Of a stretch of DNA of 64,000 nucleotides, positions 36,860 through 48,465 are shown one piece after another (the stretch's first letter is position 1; each line of letters opens with the position of its first letter). Made by a program: the position numbers and the translations under genes. This DNA is from Vanilla planifolia (lineage: Eukaryota; Streptophyta; Magnoliopsida; Asparagales; Orchidaceae): positions 124,001 to 188,000 of the forward strand of contig JAIUJO010000447.1 of the NCBI GenBank assembly GCA_023846275.1. Direction: 5' to 3'. The notes under the pieces are model-generated. The model made no database searches. It saw only the letters and a list, made by a program, of their open reading frames with translations, and was not told the DNA's origin.

Positions 36860-37800
36860 AATGATTTTATGAAAATTAAATTGTGCATTTTCACTAAAAC
36901 ATTCCCCTTTTCATTATTGATAGTTAGACTTCCTAAAATTCTACCACTTCTAATCACCCCTAAGAAATCTATATTTGTCAAAATCTAAGAGAAAACAGAT
37001 AATGTTCTACAAGCATTAGAATAGATTACAACATTAAATAGAAGTGGAAGATGAAAAAATTTCTTAATTGAAGTTGTTCATAAAAGTTCTATCAATTATA
37101 AATCATGTTAATTTAAAGATAAGGTTCTCATGAGATTCAACTTTATTGATAATTTTATTATGGCCATCACGAGTGTTCCTTGTAGCATCTAGACTTCAAA
37201 ATATCATCAATACCTAGCCAAATGGTTTTTTAAAGTCACTTGGGCTTTTAGGCAAGCAACTGTAATCTCACTCTTAGTCTTGAAAATTTTGATGAATGAT
37301 TTTGGTTGGGAGTTTAACAAGCTCATTAATAAGAATATTATTTTTCATTATGCCTAACATAGATCTTATCCAATGGTACCTCCTTTAGGTTTTTTAGATG
37401 ACATAATAGTCTTTATTTCTAGAGACTTAAAATAAATTTTTAATATTTTCAACTTTCTAGTAAACTTTCAAAAAATAACATATTTACACATCAAACATAA
37501 GAAAAACTCGTTAGTGGTAAATAAAACAATTTAAGATTTGCTAGAGAAATTAGCAAGAGGACCAACTTTCAAGGCACTAAACTCATAATGACTTGTTTGG
37601 GTTGTTCCCTCTCCATTGGTGGAAAGAAAAAACTAATTTTCAATTCGTAATGGATAAATCAATAAGAGGGAGGCCAATTCGAAGTAGAATTTGTTGACTA
37701 TTGGAGAAAAACTTATTTCTATGAAACATGTTATAAATTCAATACCTCTATGTTCATTAATTTCAATAAAGTTTCCTTCATAGATTTAACCATTTTAGAA
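36860..37800 (+). pseudogene. L1-type LINE reverse transcriptase, broken
   Basis: Across frames the plus strand gives LPKILPLLITPKKSIFVKI at 36928-36984 (family LP.LISP.QSAFV.GR) and TDNVLQALE (for TDN.L.A.E). IDNFIMAITSVPCSI near 37150-37190 stands for the I...VTS..FSV block. WFFKVTWAFRQA near 37223-37258 stands for GFF...RGLRQGDP. LDDIIVFISRDLK at 37396-37434 stands for the catalytic FADD..VF. LISMKHVINSIPLCSL near 37710-37760 stands for LIKSVL.SIPIYY. The order matches non-LTR RT, not LTR elements. The catalytic pair is kept as LDD, but stops and frameshifts are frequent. Confidence 0.88.
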
Positions 37801-38069
37801 AAATATTTGAATTGGAAACATTTATCATGTTGTTTTAACCATCAAAAGAGTAATTTTTTTGTCATATCTTTTAAGATATTTATTCAATTAAATAATTATT
37901 TAGTTTTAAAATAATAATTAAAAAACTAATTTTAATTTTCAAAATACCAAAACAATAAACCCTATGTAAAACCTAATTCTCTATAGTAATCAGATTAGAA
38001 CTTAATTAGTTAACTTCGAAGTGAGCAAACCATGAGGATATAAGCCCCATTCATTGGATAACTCTAAAG

Positions 38070-38250
38070 TTTAGGGAGTGTGTCAAAAACAAATATTCTT
38101 TGTTCATTGTGTGATGTGACACTAAACGAAACTCTTTTATTTGTACAACAAACTTTGGAATAGGAGTGACTTCTACAAGACAATTGTGTTGGTTTGCTAT
38201 CGAATAATCATATCATCTCATCAACCTCTTTAAATTTCTTAATTTATTAG
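38070..38250 (+). pseudogene. Possible LINE zf-RVT remnant
   Basis: A plus-strand reading SLCDVTLNETLLFVQQTL could represent the zinc-binding block C.LC....ET..HLF..C that lies between RT and RNase H in plant L1 elements. Position is right, but only one cysteine is kept and the similarity is weak. The following kilobase (38530-39400) is very AT-rich with nothing recognisable. Confidence 0.3.
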
Positions 38251-40099
38251 TTATTTGAACACATAATTTCATTATCACATGGTTTGAAACTAATCCATGC
38301 TTAAGGTCATGTTCCAATCATTTGATGACAATTAAGATATAATGGTCTAGATCAAGTCTTGTTTTTCCAAACAATGCCTCCAAAAATCTCACAATCCAAT
38401 TGCATAGTTTTTGCATTAAAATAGTCAAAATTCTTTACAATCATATGGCTCCCTACACAATGGCTATTTTAAGTATTATTTGTAAGTTGTTACAATTATT
38501 ATTTAAAAATATCTAATTTTATAAATAAAAGAACTTACATTGACCTCCATTTAATTAAAGTAGTAATAACAATTTTTTTATATCTTGTAACTACTTTCAG
38601 TGGTAACAAAATGTCCATAAAAAGAAGTTTTTTTAACATAATTTATTATTTCATTTTTTTATTAAAAAATGCTAAAATATAAAGAAAACTTTCAAGTCAT
38701 TCTAGTCATTAGCAAATGATACTCATTGTCTCTTCTATTCACTACATCTTTCCATAAACAAACTCCACTTTCTCCTACCTTCTCAAATTTGTTAAGATCT
38801 ATTTTTTTGAAATTTTAATTGATTAAATTAAAATAGTTGTACCTTTTTTAGAATTTTATCAAGCATAAGAAAATAGTTTTTATTAACTATTGATCTATAT
38901 CACTTCTTTCTTTTGCACTTTCTATGAAACTTATTTTGTTGTAAGATCATCATAACATATCATTTCTTTTTCAACATAGCAACGGTTTGGCTTACCCATG
39001 TTTTGGCGTAAGGTTTATATTTATCATTTATTCATGCCTTATTTTTTGTACGAGGCTGGATTTTAAGCTTAACCACCTTTTATTTGTGTTGATTTTGTAA
39101 TTTCACAATTTTTATAAAAATATTTTATTTAAAAAAAATAAATAAGTTTTAAAATAAAATTAAAATTTAGATAAAGTTTCTTTTAGAAACTTGCTCAAGC
39201 TTATTAAAATTTACTTTAAAGACATTTTATTTTAATAGGTTTTACACATCAAATTTTTAATATCAACTAATCTATGACCTCTTGCTAAACCACACCTCAA
39301 TTTAGGGATTAATCATAGAAACTATTGGATCATTTAAGAGAATGTTGGACTAACAAGAATGGCATATCTTAAAAAAAAAGTTAAAGAAGTAATTTCAATT
39401 TTTTTAGCAAAACTCAATAAGAAACATGTCTCAAACAACTTATTATGGCCAAGCCAGATGAATCCAAAATACATGACATAAACAAAGAAAACACCTTATC
39501 TAACACCTAGAAATACATGAAAATGACAAAAGATATGGTCTTGAATGATATTGAATTTTTTAACCAAGTGAAAAATTGAATTTGAACTCTCATGGTCGAT
39601 TGAATCTTAAGCACATTGTTGGCTTGGGAAGCAATAAGAAGTAATGGACTAATATTACCATCCAGACACATAACTCTCTAACTCAAAATACCTATAAAAA
39701 TTTCTACTTTTATTTAAGGAATATTCAACAAAAAGCTTGCCATTCCACCGTACCTGAAGAATTCTTAATATACAAATCGCATCAAATTTTTTACACATTC
39801 GAAAAGAAGACACAATGGATCATGCATTTGTGTGTTTTTACAAAGAACGTAAGTTATGATCTAGCTTTAATAATAGTTCTTACATTAAAGAAGATAATAT
39901 TACTTGGATAACTATTGTATTAACTTAGCGCTGTAGCCAATGAAATAAAAATTCTACTAGAGGAGAGGTCATTCATTTCCTTTCTCTAATCATATGTTGG
40001 AACATAAGGATAGAAATCTAAAAATCCATGAGGAAACCATACAATTGGTTCACCTTGGTTTGGTTCCTTTGATCACTTTCCTAAAATATAAAAGCAATG

Positions 40100-40350
40100 A
40101 AGTTATAAATTGGTCTCTCCATCTAGGTAAAATGCTTAAAATTAACACTGATGGAATCATATAAACAAAAAGGGTTGGTTGGTTGTGGTAGAATTAATCA
40201 AAATCATAAAAGGGAAATAATGAAGTCTTTTATTAATTTTATTTGAAAAAATCATTAGTAGAAGTGTAACGAATATCACTACTCTTAAGTCTTCAAATGT
40301 GCAACTATAAGGATCTAGCTAACATTGTCACTGATATGTATTACAAAGAA
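40100..40350 (+). pseudogene. LINE RNase H domain, broken
   Basis: The plus strand reads WSLHLGKMLKINTDGI at 40109-40156, matching the plant LINE RNase H start P..G..K.N.DGA with the first catalytic D kept. In the next frame GRINQNHKREIMKSFINFI stands for GG.IR...G.....F. MCNYKDLANIV then corresponds to the later helix. A type I RNase H at the 3' end of ORF2 is typical of plant L1-clade LINEs. It lies about 2.3 kb past the RT, further than usual, so extra sequence has been inserted between. Confidence 0.72.
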
Positions 40351-40450
40351 ATCCAACAAATGGTATAGGGTAAGGTGAGCATCTCTTGGAGGCCATTCTA
40401 CATGATTTAGTACATAAGCTAAGTGATGGGAACAACAATAATCCATTGCT

Positions 40451-41999
40451 GTTAAATTAACAAGGAAAAAAAATGGTCTGATTAATTTCCTTTTGAAAAC
40501 TATAAAAAAGCCCCTCTAGATTAGCCACTTGGCATCCATAACACATTCCCAAATAGTACAAGTAAATTATGTTTAAATTTAGAGTCCATACTTTCAAACA
40601 TCCTAAAAGATATAGCACATCAACCTTATTTAAAAACTCTTATATGTTGTGTAAAATTAGGATATTTTTGTTACGTGGATACTTTTCATATGGTATAATA
40701 GTAATCATCACACTATGCAATGCATCTAATGTCCATATGATCATAATTTAAATCCAATAGAATCCATTTTTATCACTACTTCAACCAAATACACCAATTG
40801 TTAACAATCCTACACCAATTGCATAATCGTTATAACACTCCCTTAAAGTTTAGAAATGTATGCCAGACTATGATCCCAAACTATAAAAATTGAAAACTCC
40901 ACTCCACACCAATTGTTTTTATCCAAAAAAGGCATCAACATACTACAATGATGTTTCAACAGCATCAGATAGATAAATCCTATTATTAGTCTCATTGTTC
41001 AACTTTTTACATCATCACACAATGACTATCCTACCATATATCACATCATAGAAGTGCCTTTCTTGAACTTTTCACTATTCATGCTTGGACACCTTCATTG
41101 GACAACAATGCTCTAAAATCAACATAACATCTAACAAGTATGCTCAATTAAAATCAACTTAAGTGTATTGTCATAATGGTGCAACCAATAAGATCATTCT
41201 AATAAGACATTTCGATTTTGTGGTGTGGCATTAGCAAGTTATGACACTCTTCATACATTTTAATGGAAAAGAACAATTCCAACATCTCGTTTGCACATAG
41301 TGATAGATTACAGCTCTAGTAGATGTAATATCTTACTCTATAATAAATCCAAAGCAATGTGCTGAGATCTTATTTTTAGCATTTTTGTTCTACTACACCT
41401 ACACATGTCATCAAATTAAGCAGAGAAATCTCAAACATAAATTGAATTGACTAGGCTAAACAAGAGACTCCATGCAGTTTATTAAGCCTAAACTTATTAT
41501 TCATTAATATGCCTTAAATAATAATGTAGGTTCCAATAACAAATCAGTTAACTTTGATTTTAACTCAATTATTTTTCACCACACCCCAAGTTAAAATAAA
41601 TGCAACTATCTAATATTGTTTCAATCATGGTAATCCTATATGCCCTAAACTATAGTCATATAACTTATAGATATTTATAACTAAAATATGGAATATAAAA
41701 ATAACATATTTTGCATGGTTTAATGACATCATAATTTAAGTAAAAATAAAAATGATCATATACATCTAAATACTGAAAATCCACAAAGAATAGTTTAGTT
41801 ATCCTAATTTCTATCAATATATAGAACTTACTATCATTAGTGGAAAATATAACTCGACTACTATAATTCATAAATGATAGAAGAAATTGATCCAACATGT
41901 ACATTACTAATAATCTAAAGTATAGGTCTGTAATTACTCTTAGCGACCTAAAAATGCAAAACAAAGTGGGGGAGCTATCCAAGAAACTAAATAAAGAAA
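40451..41999. other. Unassigned AT-rich sequence
   Basis: Nothing supported. Open stretches near 40569-40751 and 41665-41982 show no known motif. It may include the 5' part of gypsy element II if the LINE was inserted into it. Confidence 0.35.
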
Positions 42000-42570
42000 A
42001 TAACTTTTAATCTATGACATATAGAAATAGAGTTATCTGCATCAATCTTTAATAACATCTTGTAATCATATCTAGAAAAAAGTACAAGTTTATCTTTATC
42101 AATTATGTTGAACCGATACAATAGTTTGCGAGACAAATAAATGGATAATTTTTTTCCACATCAATCTAGTACTCTTACCAACAGAAGAAAATTATAGCAA
42201 GGTCTTGCATTCCTATCAAATCATATCACCATGCATTCAGCAAGAAAATGCCAATCATGTGTGCAACCATATAGGGTTTTAGGAGTCTTCAATATGCGCA
42301 CATATTCCTAAACACACTTCCCAATATATCATCATTTATCCATGAGATTAAATGTGAAACTATTCCCTCTGATAGTTAAATATGCAAATAACATTTAGTT
42401 ATACCTAGAGTGTCTTACCTCACAATCAAGCATTGATTTTATAGGGTTAAGAGACAAAGTGTAGTTGTTATCACATCCTAAGATATTACAATTATCTAAT
42501 ATGCCCATCTCTTATGAAAGGACCCAAGAGCTAAGGTCTCCTACATACATTTCTTCTCTAAATTAAGATC
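42000..42570. repeat. Dispersed repeat, partner at 29230-29830
   Basis: Similar in the same orientation to 29230-29830 (see there for anchors). Similarity is strongest at 42145-42340. No coding content. Confidence 0.5.
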
Positions 42571-43729
42571 ATATTCATAAACTAATAATATCATACGAAC
42601 TATTATTCATCATTGTCAAAACATTATTAAGGTTTCCATAAACTCAAGTCAACGGTTTTCTAAATATCAATTCAACAATTTAGAAATCTAAAGTTTCTAC
42701 ATCCCTATATCCACCATTTAGATTATTCATCCCATAATTAAAGAAATTTATGGTTTCTTCCATGCCCACAATAAATTTTCCAAGGTTATTATCAATTACC
42801 TGTTACCTCAGAATTTTTTTAAAATCCTAAACCAATCTTTCAAGGTGCTCTTATCCAACTTTTCTATAATTATCCTTTGACCTAGTTTCATCTTGGATTC
42901 ATCCTAGAACTTCACTATTTGCACAGGCTATCGATTGAGTTTCTATTTGAAATAACAATGTTAGGTTGTACCATTTGGTGTAGTATCAAATTTATTGTAA
43001 CAACAACAAATTTTTGTATTTTTATACATTGCAACTAAAATAGAATGACTGCACCATTCCTGAACGCTTCTTAAGCCACACACATCCACTAAATCACCAT
43101 CTAGGGTGTCAACTATTTGGTAAAGAGCCTAATCAAAATAACTTTTGTTCTTACCTAATAAACCATGTAAAGCTAATGCTTTATCCAACATTCTGAAAAT
43201 AATGATCTCCTCGTCAAAGCATTGTATATCCCTAAGGCTAAACCTAAGCGCACTGACCTTTTTCCAAGATTTTTAACTTAGAGTTTTGCGATCACAAGTC
43301 ACTATCAATATCATGCATAATGGCCCTCCATGTGGTATTGAACTTAGTAGTTTTGTAAGACCTTCTATTAGCAATTTCTTTGACATAAACAAAACCTTAA
43401 ACTTTGCCTAAAGCTTGATATACCTTACATTTGTTTATTTAAATTCATAACTAGAATTGTTTTGTCATTTTATTATGTTAACCAAGGCTTAGAAGCTTAA
43501 GGTATCATTACTTAGGTTTTCTTGACTACCTCAAGTCCATTTAAAACCCAACCAAGAATCAATAATGGGATCTTACGAATAACTATTAAACAAATTTTTT
43601 CTTAGCCCAAGTTCTTCTAAACGTGACACACTTCTCTTTACTAACTAACAATTACACTAACAAATCAAAATTCTTTTGGGGCCCAACATCAAGTCCTTTT
43701 TATGTCACATGTCTAGAAATTAAGGGGCA
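42571..43729. other. Unassigned sequence
   Basis: No gene or domain recognised. It lies left of the gypsy 3' LTR and would be the flank of that element. Confidence 0.35.
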
Positions 43730-45015
43730 TATTAACATTAGAAATATGTTAAAACTTATTTTATCTCACAAAAAAATAAAGATACTTAGGTTCAAGTAAT
43801 ATATTTATACAAGAGCCTAAACAAGGCATTTTATATATGGAATAAAAAAATCCTAGGATCATTTGATAAGTAAGAATTTTTTTTAGAAGACAAGGACTTA
43901 CATTTCTTTTTAACATAAGGGATCTCATTGTAAAGGAAAAAAGCAATATTAACAACCCACATCCAATGCACTAAAGTTGGTAGTGGAGTGGCTTGATACA
44001 GAGCAAAGCGAACCTTTTAAATGCCAATAAAAAAATGGCTTGGTCACATGCACAAATGAGAAAGTTTGGTGTGACATTTAATTTTTTGAAAGGTTAAAAT
44101 TAAGTTGTTAACAACACCCTTAGTTATTTCATGTTTTTGTGGATATTATATAATTGTGTGGAGTTCTCCCCTTTTGAGCCTACCACTTTCCTTCTTATGC
44201 CAACTTTTGCATCACATTGACAGATTGATCATGCATGACATGCTCATCAAATAAGCTTGGTCCTAGAGCTTTGTTACTTACTTCAAAATTATATTTTTTA
44301 CATGGTGAGCATCATCATTTGCAACGAGCATAAGTGCCTAATAGTAATTTTCTAACAGAAGAATATGAAAGTACTTTTAGGAAGATTAAGTAACATAATT
44401 TGGAATTCTATAGAAAATATAAATATTCCAAAATTCATTGTTTATTACAAAACAAATACTTTCTTACCACCAAACAATTTGCAATGAAATGTCGCAAAAT
44501 TAATAATTATATGTAATTCAAACCTTGGACTACGCATTTTGACCCAAGATCCGACATGCAGCACAGTAGTGAGCTACATGATTTGTATAGTGTAAAAGGA
44601 GAGGTGAGTGGCACATTATGTCTAATTTTTTCGTTAGCATGGGTTAGAGAAAAAGAGCATAGTTGAATGGCTCATGTATGCTAACAAATTAGTTTTGTGC
44701 ATGTTTATAGGTTAGAATTGGTCAATTAGGTCGATGAATTCAAAAGGTCAATGCGGGTGGAGTGTGTTAGTGTAAGAGAGGTCCATGACTATTAATGGTA
44801 GCAATAATTGTGACGAAGGACTAAAAAAACATGCACTGGCCTAATTTTGGGGCTATGAAATAGAACTCACATACTAAATTTATCACGAAAAAATTTCTAA
44901 AAAACTTCTAATTGATCTTCAAATGGCTTCAACCAAAGAGTAGATGGACATAACATGATGAACTAACAAAAAAACTAAAATATGAAAGACATAAGGGTCA
45001 ACTACAACAATAATT
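43730..45015 (-). mobile_element. Gypsy element I, 3' LTR
   Basis: It matches 6145-7480 along its length, and its left third matches 48150-48460. The minus-strand gypsy pol tail lies immediately to the right (45.4-46 kb), so on the minus strand this is the 3' LTR. The short copy at 48150-48460 is the matching end of the 5' LTR. Exact ends and a target-site duplication could not be fixed because all three copies are strongly diverged. Confidence 0.65.
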
Positions 45016-45429
45016 ATATTGTTGATTAATGTGAAATGCAGTCAATCTTTGTATGACTAAGACTCAAAAAAATATTAAAATGCCCCTAAGTAAAACCTCT
45101 ATGCTCTATATGGGTTGTTATAATTTCATCAATCCTAGGTGGGAAAGAGATGAATTTTGAAGCTAGGTTAAAATCTCTTATACTATTTCAAAAGCTTAGG
45201 CTTGGTTGGGAAGCACTTTCACAGTAATCAAAGTGTCATCGAAGGTAAGATGGACTCTATAATATATAAAAAGTCTTTATTGTGCTTGATCCTATATGAA
45301 GCCTATTTGATTACTTAAGATTTGTTCAACTTGATCTCTCAACTCACTAAGTGAGGCTAATTGTAATGGTGAGAAAGTTTCATCCAATATGATGACAAAT
45401 GTTCAAAAGACTCTTTAGGTAATGGGTGT

Positions 45430-45960
45430 GGTTCCTTATATGATAAATGATCCTAAATATTAAAGATAGTATTTATTCTATAATCTTCAAGTAAATTCAA
45501 AGAAAAAACATTGATACCTAGTTCTTTATAATTTTAGATGGTCTAGCATAATGGGCATGAATTTTCTTGTGGGTTCGTAGGGGAAATATCTCTCACGTAA
45601 CTTGGATCATTACATTTTCACCACCAAAAAATTTTGTTGACTATCTATGAGCCTTTGGTAGTCATTTATATACTTCATTATTTAAATAAATATGTTTAAT
45701 AATACGTTTATACAATGACAAAATAAGTTGAGCAAAAGGCCTAATAAACATAAAAGTGTGAAAATTATAAGTTTTAGGATCAAATAAATAGGACATTGAG
45801 GATGATTTCTCAAACTAATTTCAAAATGACTCGAACTCATTGTTTGATGAGTAAATTTAATCCATGATAGTAAATGATTCCATGTTTAAACTTGTTCCCC
45901 TATTTGATTATGAAGAAGATGGCTAAAATATTCTTTCATTACTTTTTCTTTGTTTATCTA
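45430..45960 (-). pseudogene. Ty3/gypsy integrase C-terminal half, broken (element I)
   Basis: The minus strand reads LLHNQIGEQV.TWNHLLS at about 45920-45870 (family LRCLVGE..K.WD..LPQAEFAYN), then IKFTHQTMSSSHFEIS (for FA.N...N.STG.SPF) and PQCPIYLI (for PR.P.DL). Near 45620-45430 come VREKIFPLRTHKKIHAH (for RIRPERFP.GT.KKLHAR), FKIIKN and LNLLEDYRINTIFNI (for LDLPEDYGIS.TFNV.DL). This is the arrangement of plant chromovirus-like and Tat-like integrase ends. Stops and frameshifts are frequent. Confidence 0.85.
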
Positions 45961-45999
45961 GCAATGCTAAGTTTATAGAAGTTTAAGACTTATTTGAAA

Positions 46000-46140
46000 T
46001 GATGGATTTACTTAGTGATGTGGAAAATATAATACTAAGGTGTTAGAAGCTATATATACAACACGTTCAATATCAAAGAAATGTGGGAGTTTCTCTAGTA
46101 AGTCATCAAAAAATATATTCACTAGCTATATCCTTCTCAA
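46000..46140 (-). pseudogene. Ty3/gypsy RT N-terminal fragment (element I)
   Basis: The minus strand reads FFDDLLEKLPHFFDIERVVY, then LVLYFPHH.VNPSFQIS. This fits the start of gypsy RT (DVFPDELPP.RDI.H.IDL.PG...P..PHYRMNP). The reading then jumps within about 40 bases to the C-terminal half of integrase. RT catalytic core, RNase H and the integrase active site are therefore all deleted. Confidence 0.65.
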
Positions 46141-46319
46141 CATCAACTTCTAAAATGATACTAATAAATTTTCCTTTTTGTCTATCATTTTATTTTGGAG
46201 TGTTTGGATACGAGTTTATTTAAATGAGAGGTGAAGGATATAATGTGAACTTCTTACTTTCATATATAGAACTGCACATATTAGCTCTTCAATTTAAAGT
46301 GGCATCATAATCTTATAGT

Positions 46320-46600
46320 TATTGTCATCTAAAGATATGGCTACCAACTTGTATCAGGATAACTTCACACTATATTTTCTTTGAATATTGGGCATGCTAT
46401 AAAGAAAAGGAACACCTTTATTGAAATTGAGGTTTTGTTGATCCAAGATACAACATATTGGTAACTATAGTCCATAAGTATTTAACATATCTTTTTGGCA
46501 GTAGTATATGCTAAGGAATTCATACAGCTGTCATTATCTATAACTATCTTGTACGATTTGTCTATAATTCTAATGAAGATACTAAACAAGATAGCTAATC
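46320..46600 (-). pseudogene. Ty3/gypsy aspartic protease, broken (element I)
   Basis: The minus strand reads IIDKSYKIVIDNDSCMNSLA at about 46566-46507, matching the gypsy protease block C..IIDSGSCVNV.S, with DSG changed to DND. It continues with TTAKKI, YVVSWINK (family Y.V.WI......V..RC) and then AIFLDD-type residues near 46330, for the ...LLGRPW stretch. Loss of the serine-glycine of the active-site loop, with stops, makes it inactive. It sits between gag and RT, the normal order. Confidence 0.78.
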
Positions 46601-47079
46601 ATCAAACATCAGCTTGTCCTGACATTGTCCTATTGCATCTAAAAATGGCCATAGTGATTCAATTTAGTAAAGTCTTTCTCTCAGTGATAGTAAATTTTCT
46701 TCATCCTCCTCATCTAGTTTTATGACCCCAATTTCCTGAACTTCAATGCTTACTTATACTGCTTCTATGTCTATGTCATGGGCTATCTTAGGGAACTAGG
46801 CTACCACATTCCCCATCCAATGAAAATGATAGCATCAACTCCACCTTTATTAGATGACTTGTATAAGTGTTGGATTCAACGAGTTGTTGAAGTGGGTGGA
46901 GGGACATGGGCTGCATGTGGAGTAAAAAAAGTAATAGGAATGGTAGAAGTAGTGATACAAGTTTAAGGATAGGAAATGATCAAAGGAATTTGGCTCTTAT
47001 GGTCAATTGATCATCTAAATCTTTATACATCATCGTCCTCTATATCTATCATTTCTCAACAGTAACTTAACTTTAACAT

Positions 47080-47540
47080 TATCATGAAGCCCAACTAAAA
47101 ATAAGACAATACTACTTAATATAACTCTTGTAAACCATGTCTAAGCATATAATCCTCAAATTTAGCAATATATTCATCAACAATCTTTGAACCTTAGGAT
47201 AGGCATCACCATTGATCCAAAAGTTTAGATGAATAAGAAATTTATGCCTATTTTACTTGTCACCAAATCTTGATTTTTTCTTATGATCAATAAAATGCCT
47301 GATCTTCATCAAAATATTGCTTTTTGACATGCGAAAAAATAATATAACTTGTGATGTAATTGTAGTTTTTTAAAATTTATATCTTCGATTCTCGCTAGGA
47401 TCATACCAATAAAAAAATTCTCCATTCCTAGAGCATATCGTTGATTTGCTCTAGGGTCTAAACTAGCAACAAATGTAGGATCTTTTCTTTTGACCATGTT
47501 AACCTTGACATCATCATCCTTATTGTGTCTCATATTTAAG
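47080..47540 (-). pseudogene. Ty3/gypsy gag capsid region, broken (element I)
   Basis: The minus strand reads VKRKDPTFVASLDPRANQRY and LGMENFF near 47490-47410, which fits the gypsy gag start V.IP.F.G.LDP.AF..W...ME..F. FKKLQLHHKLYYF near 47380-47340 stands for FAK.KL.G.AK.WW. Near 47215-47080 come VDEYIAKFEDYMLRHGLQE and LGLHDNVKVKLLL, for V.EY...FE.L..R.G..E and F..GL...I...L. It is the capsid part of the Retrotrans_gag domain. A knuckle further left (46.7-46.95 kb) could not be read clearly. Confidence 0.8.
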
Positions 47541-48009
47541 GTATGTGCAACAGCTTGACACTAACTTTATCATTTTCATTGGTTTAATTTTTTTAGTGGA
47601 CATTTCCAAAATTTTTTGAGTCATTTATCATAGACCTACTTGATTTATGTGTTGTAAAAAATCTACTACCTCTGCAATATTCTTATTGATGCATGAATGT
47701 TTATAAGGTTGCTATTTGCTCTTGTATCAAATAAGTTATTTCTAGAATTAAATTTGTATTGGTCTATGGAATGTTGCTCTGGTTTAGAATCAAACAATGT
47801 ATATTGTTTTTCATACTTGGTGGTAAAAATCCTTCAAGTTAGAAAAACAATTATAAGTTAGGGATCATAAAAAAAAGAAAAACTAACAAATCTTGAAATG
47901 GTTAATTAAGAGACAATATAAAGAAAGAAAACTTGTAGTATCAAGCTTGAAAAATAAGATCTTTTTTATTTGTTTTTTTGTTTTTCTTTATGTATATATA
48001 AAAGTAAAT

Positions 48010-48029
48010 ATTATATATATATATATCTA

Positions 48030-48060
<31 letters not shown>

Positions 48061-48061
48061 T
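48010..48061. repeat. (TA)n and (GT)n compound microsatellite
   Basis: A TATATA tract at 48010-48026 is followed by a GT tract at 48036-48061. It lies between the gypsy gag and the 5' LTR fragment. Confidence 0.9.
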
Positions 48062-48149
48062 TAACATCATGTAATTTAAAATAAAATTCACAAATTTAGA
48101 ATATTATTAATTAACAACAAATTAAAAATCATAAAGTTCATAAAATTAG

Positions 48150-48460
48150 CTAAGTTTTTACACAAAATTTATGAAGGATTATAGCTCTTTGAAAATCAAG
48201 AAGAGCTTAGTTTGAGCCAATATATCCACATAAGAGCCCATCTATATTATTTTATATTTAGAACAAAAAATTCTTTGACCAGGCAAATAAGAACTTTTCC
48301 AAGATACCAAAGGGTTGAATTGCTTTTTAACAAAAGGAATGTCAACATAAATAAATAGTAGCTTTAAAAACCCAAACTCAACTTTCAATAGGGAACAAAT
48401 CAAAATTTCTTAGAAAATGAGCTAAAAGTAATGAAAATATTTTTTTGAAGCTATAAAAAT
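48150..48460 (-). mobile_element. Gypsy element I, 5' LTR fragment
   Basis: It matches the left third of the 3' LTR (43760-43990): shared wording at AGAGCC (48230), TAAGAACTTTT (48287) and CTTTTTAACA..AGG (48325). On the minus strand this is the U5 end of the 5' LTR, correctly placed next to gag. Its other two thirds are missing; the satellite array begins at 48466, exactly where homology stops. Confidence 0.6.
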
Positions 48461-48465
48461 AAGTA

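Noticed and set aside
41665-41982. Open stretch of 105 codons on the minus strand
   Set aside because: Composition is low-complexity, rich in F, Y, I and L, as expected from AT-rich DNA; no domain was recognised.
46700-46966. Open plus-strand stretch near 46778-46966
   Set aside because: It lies opposite the minus-strand gypsy gag-protease link and has no motif of its own.
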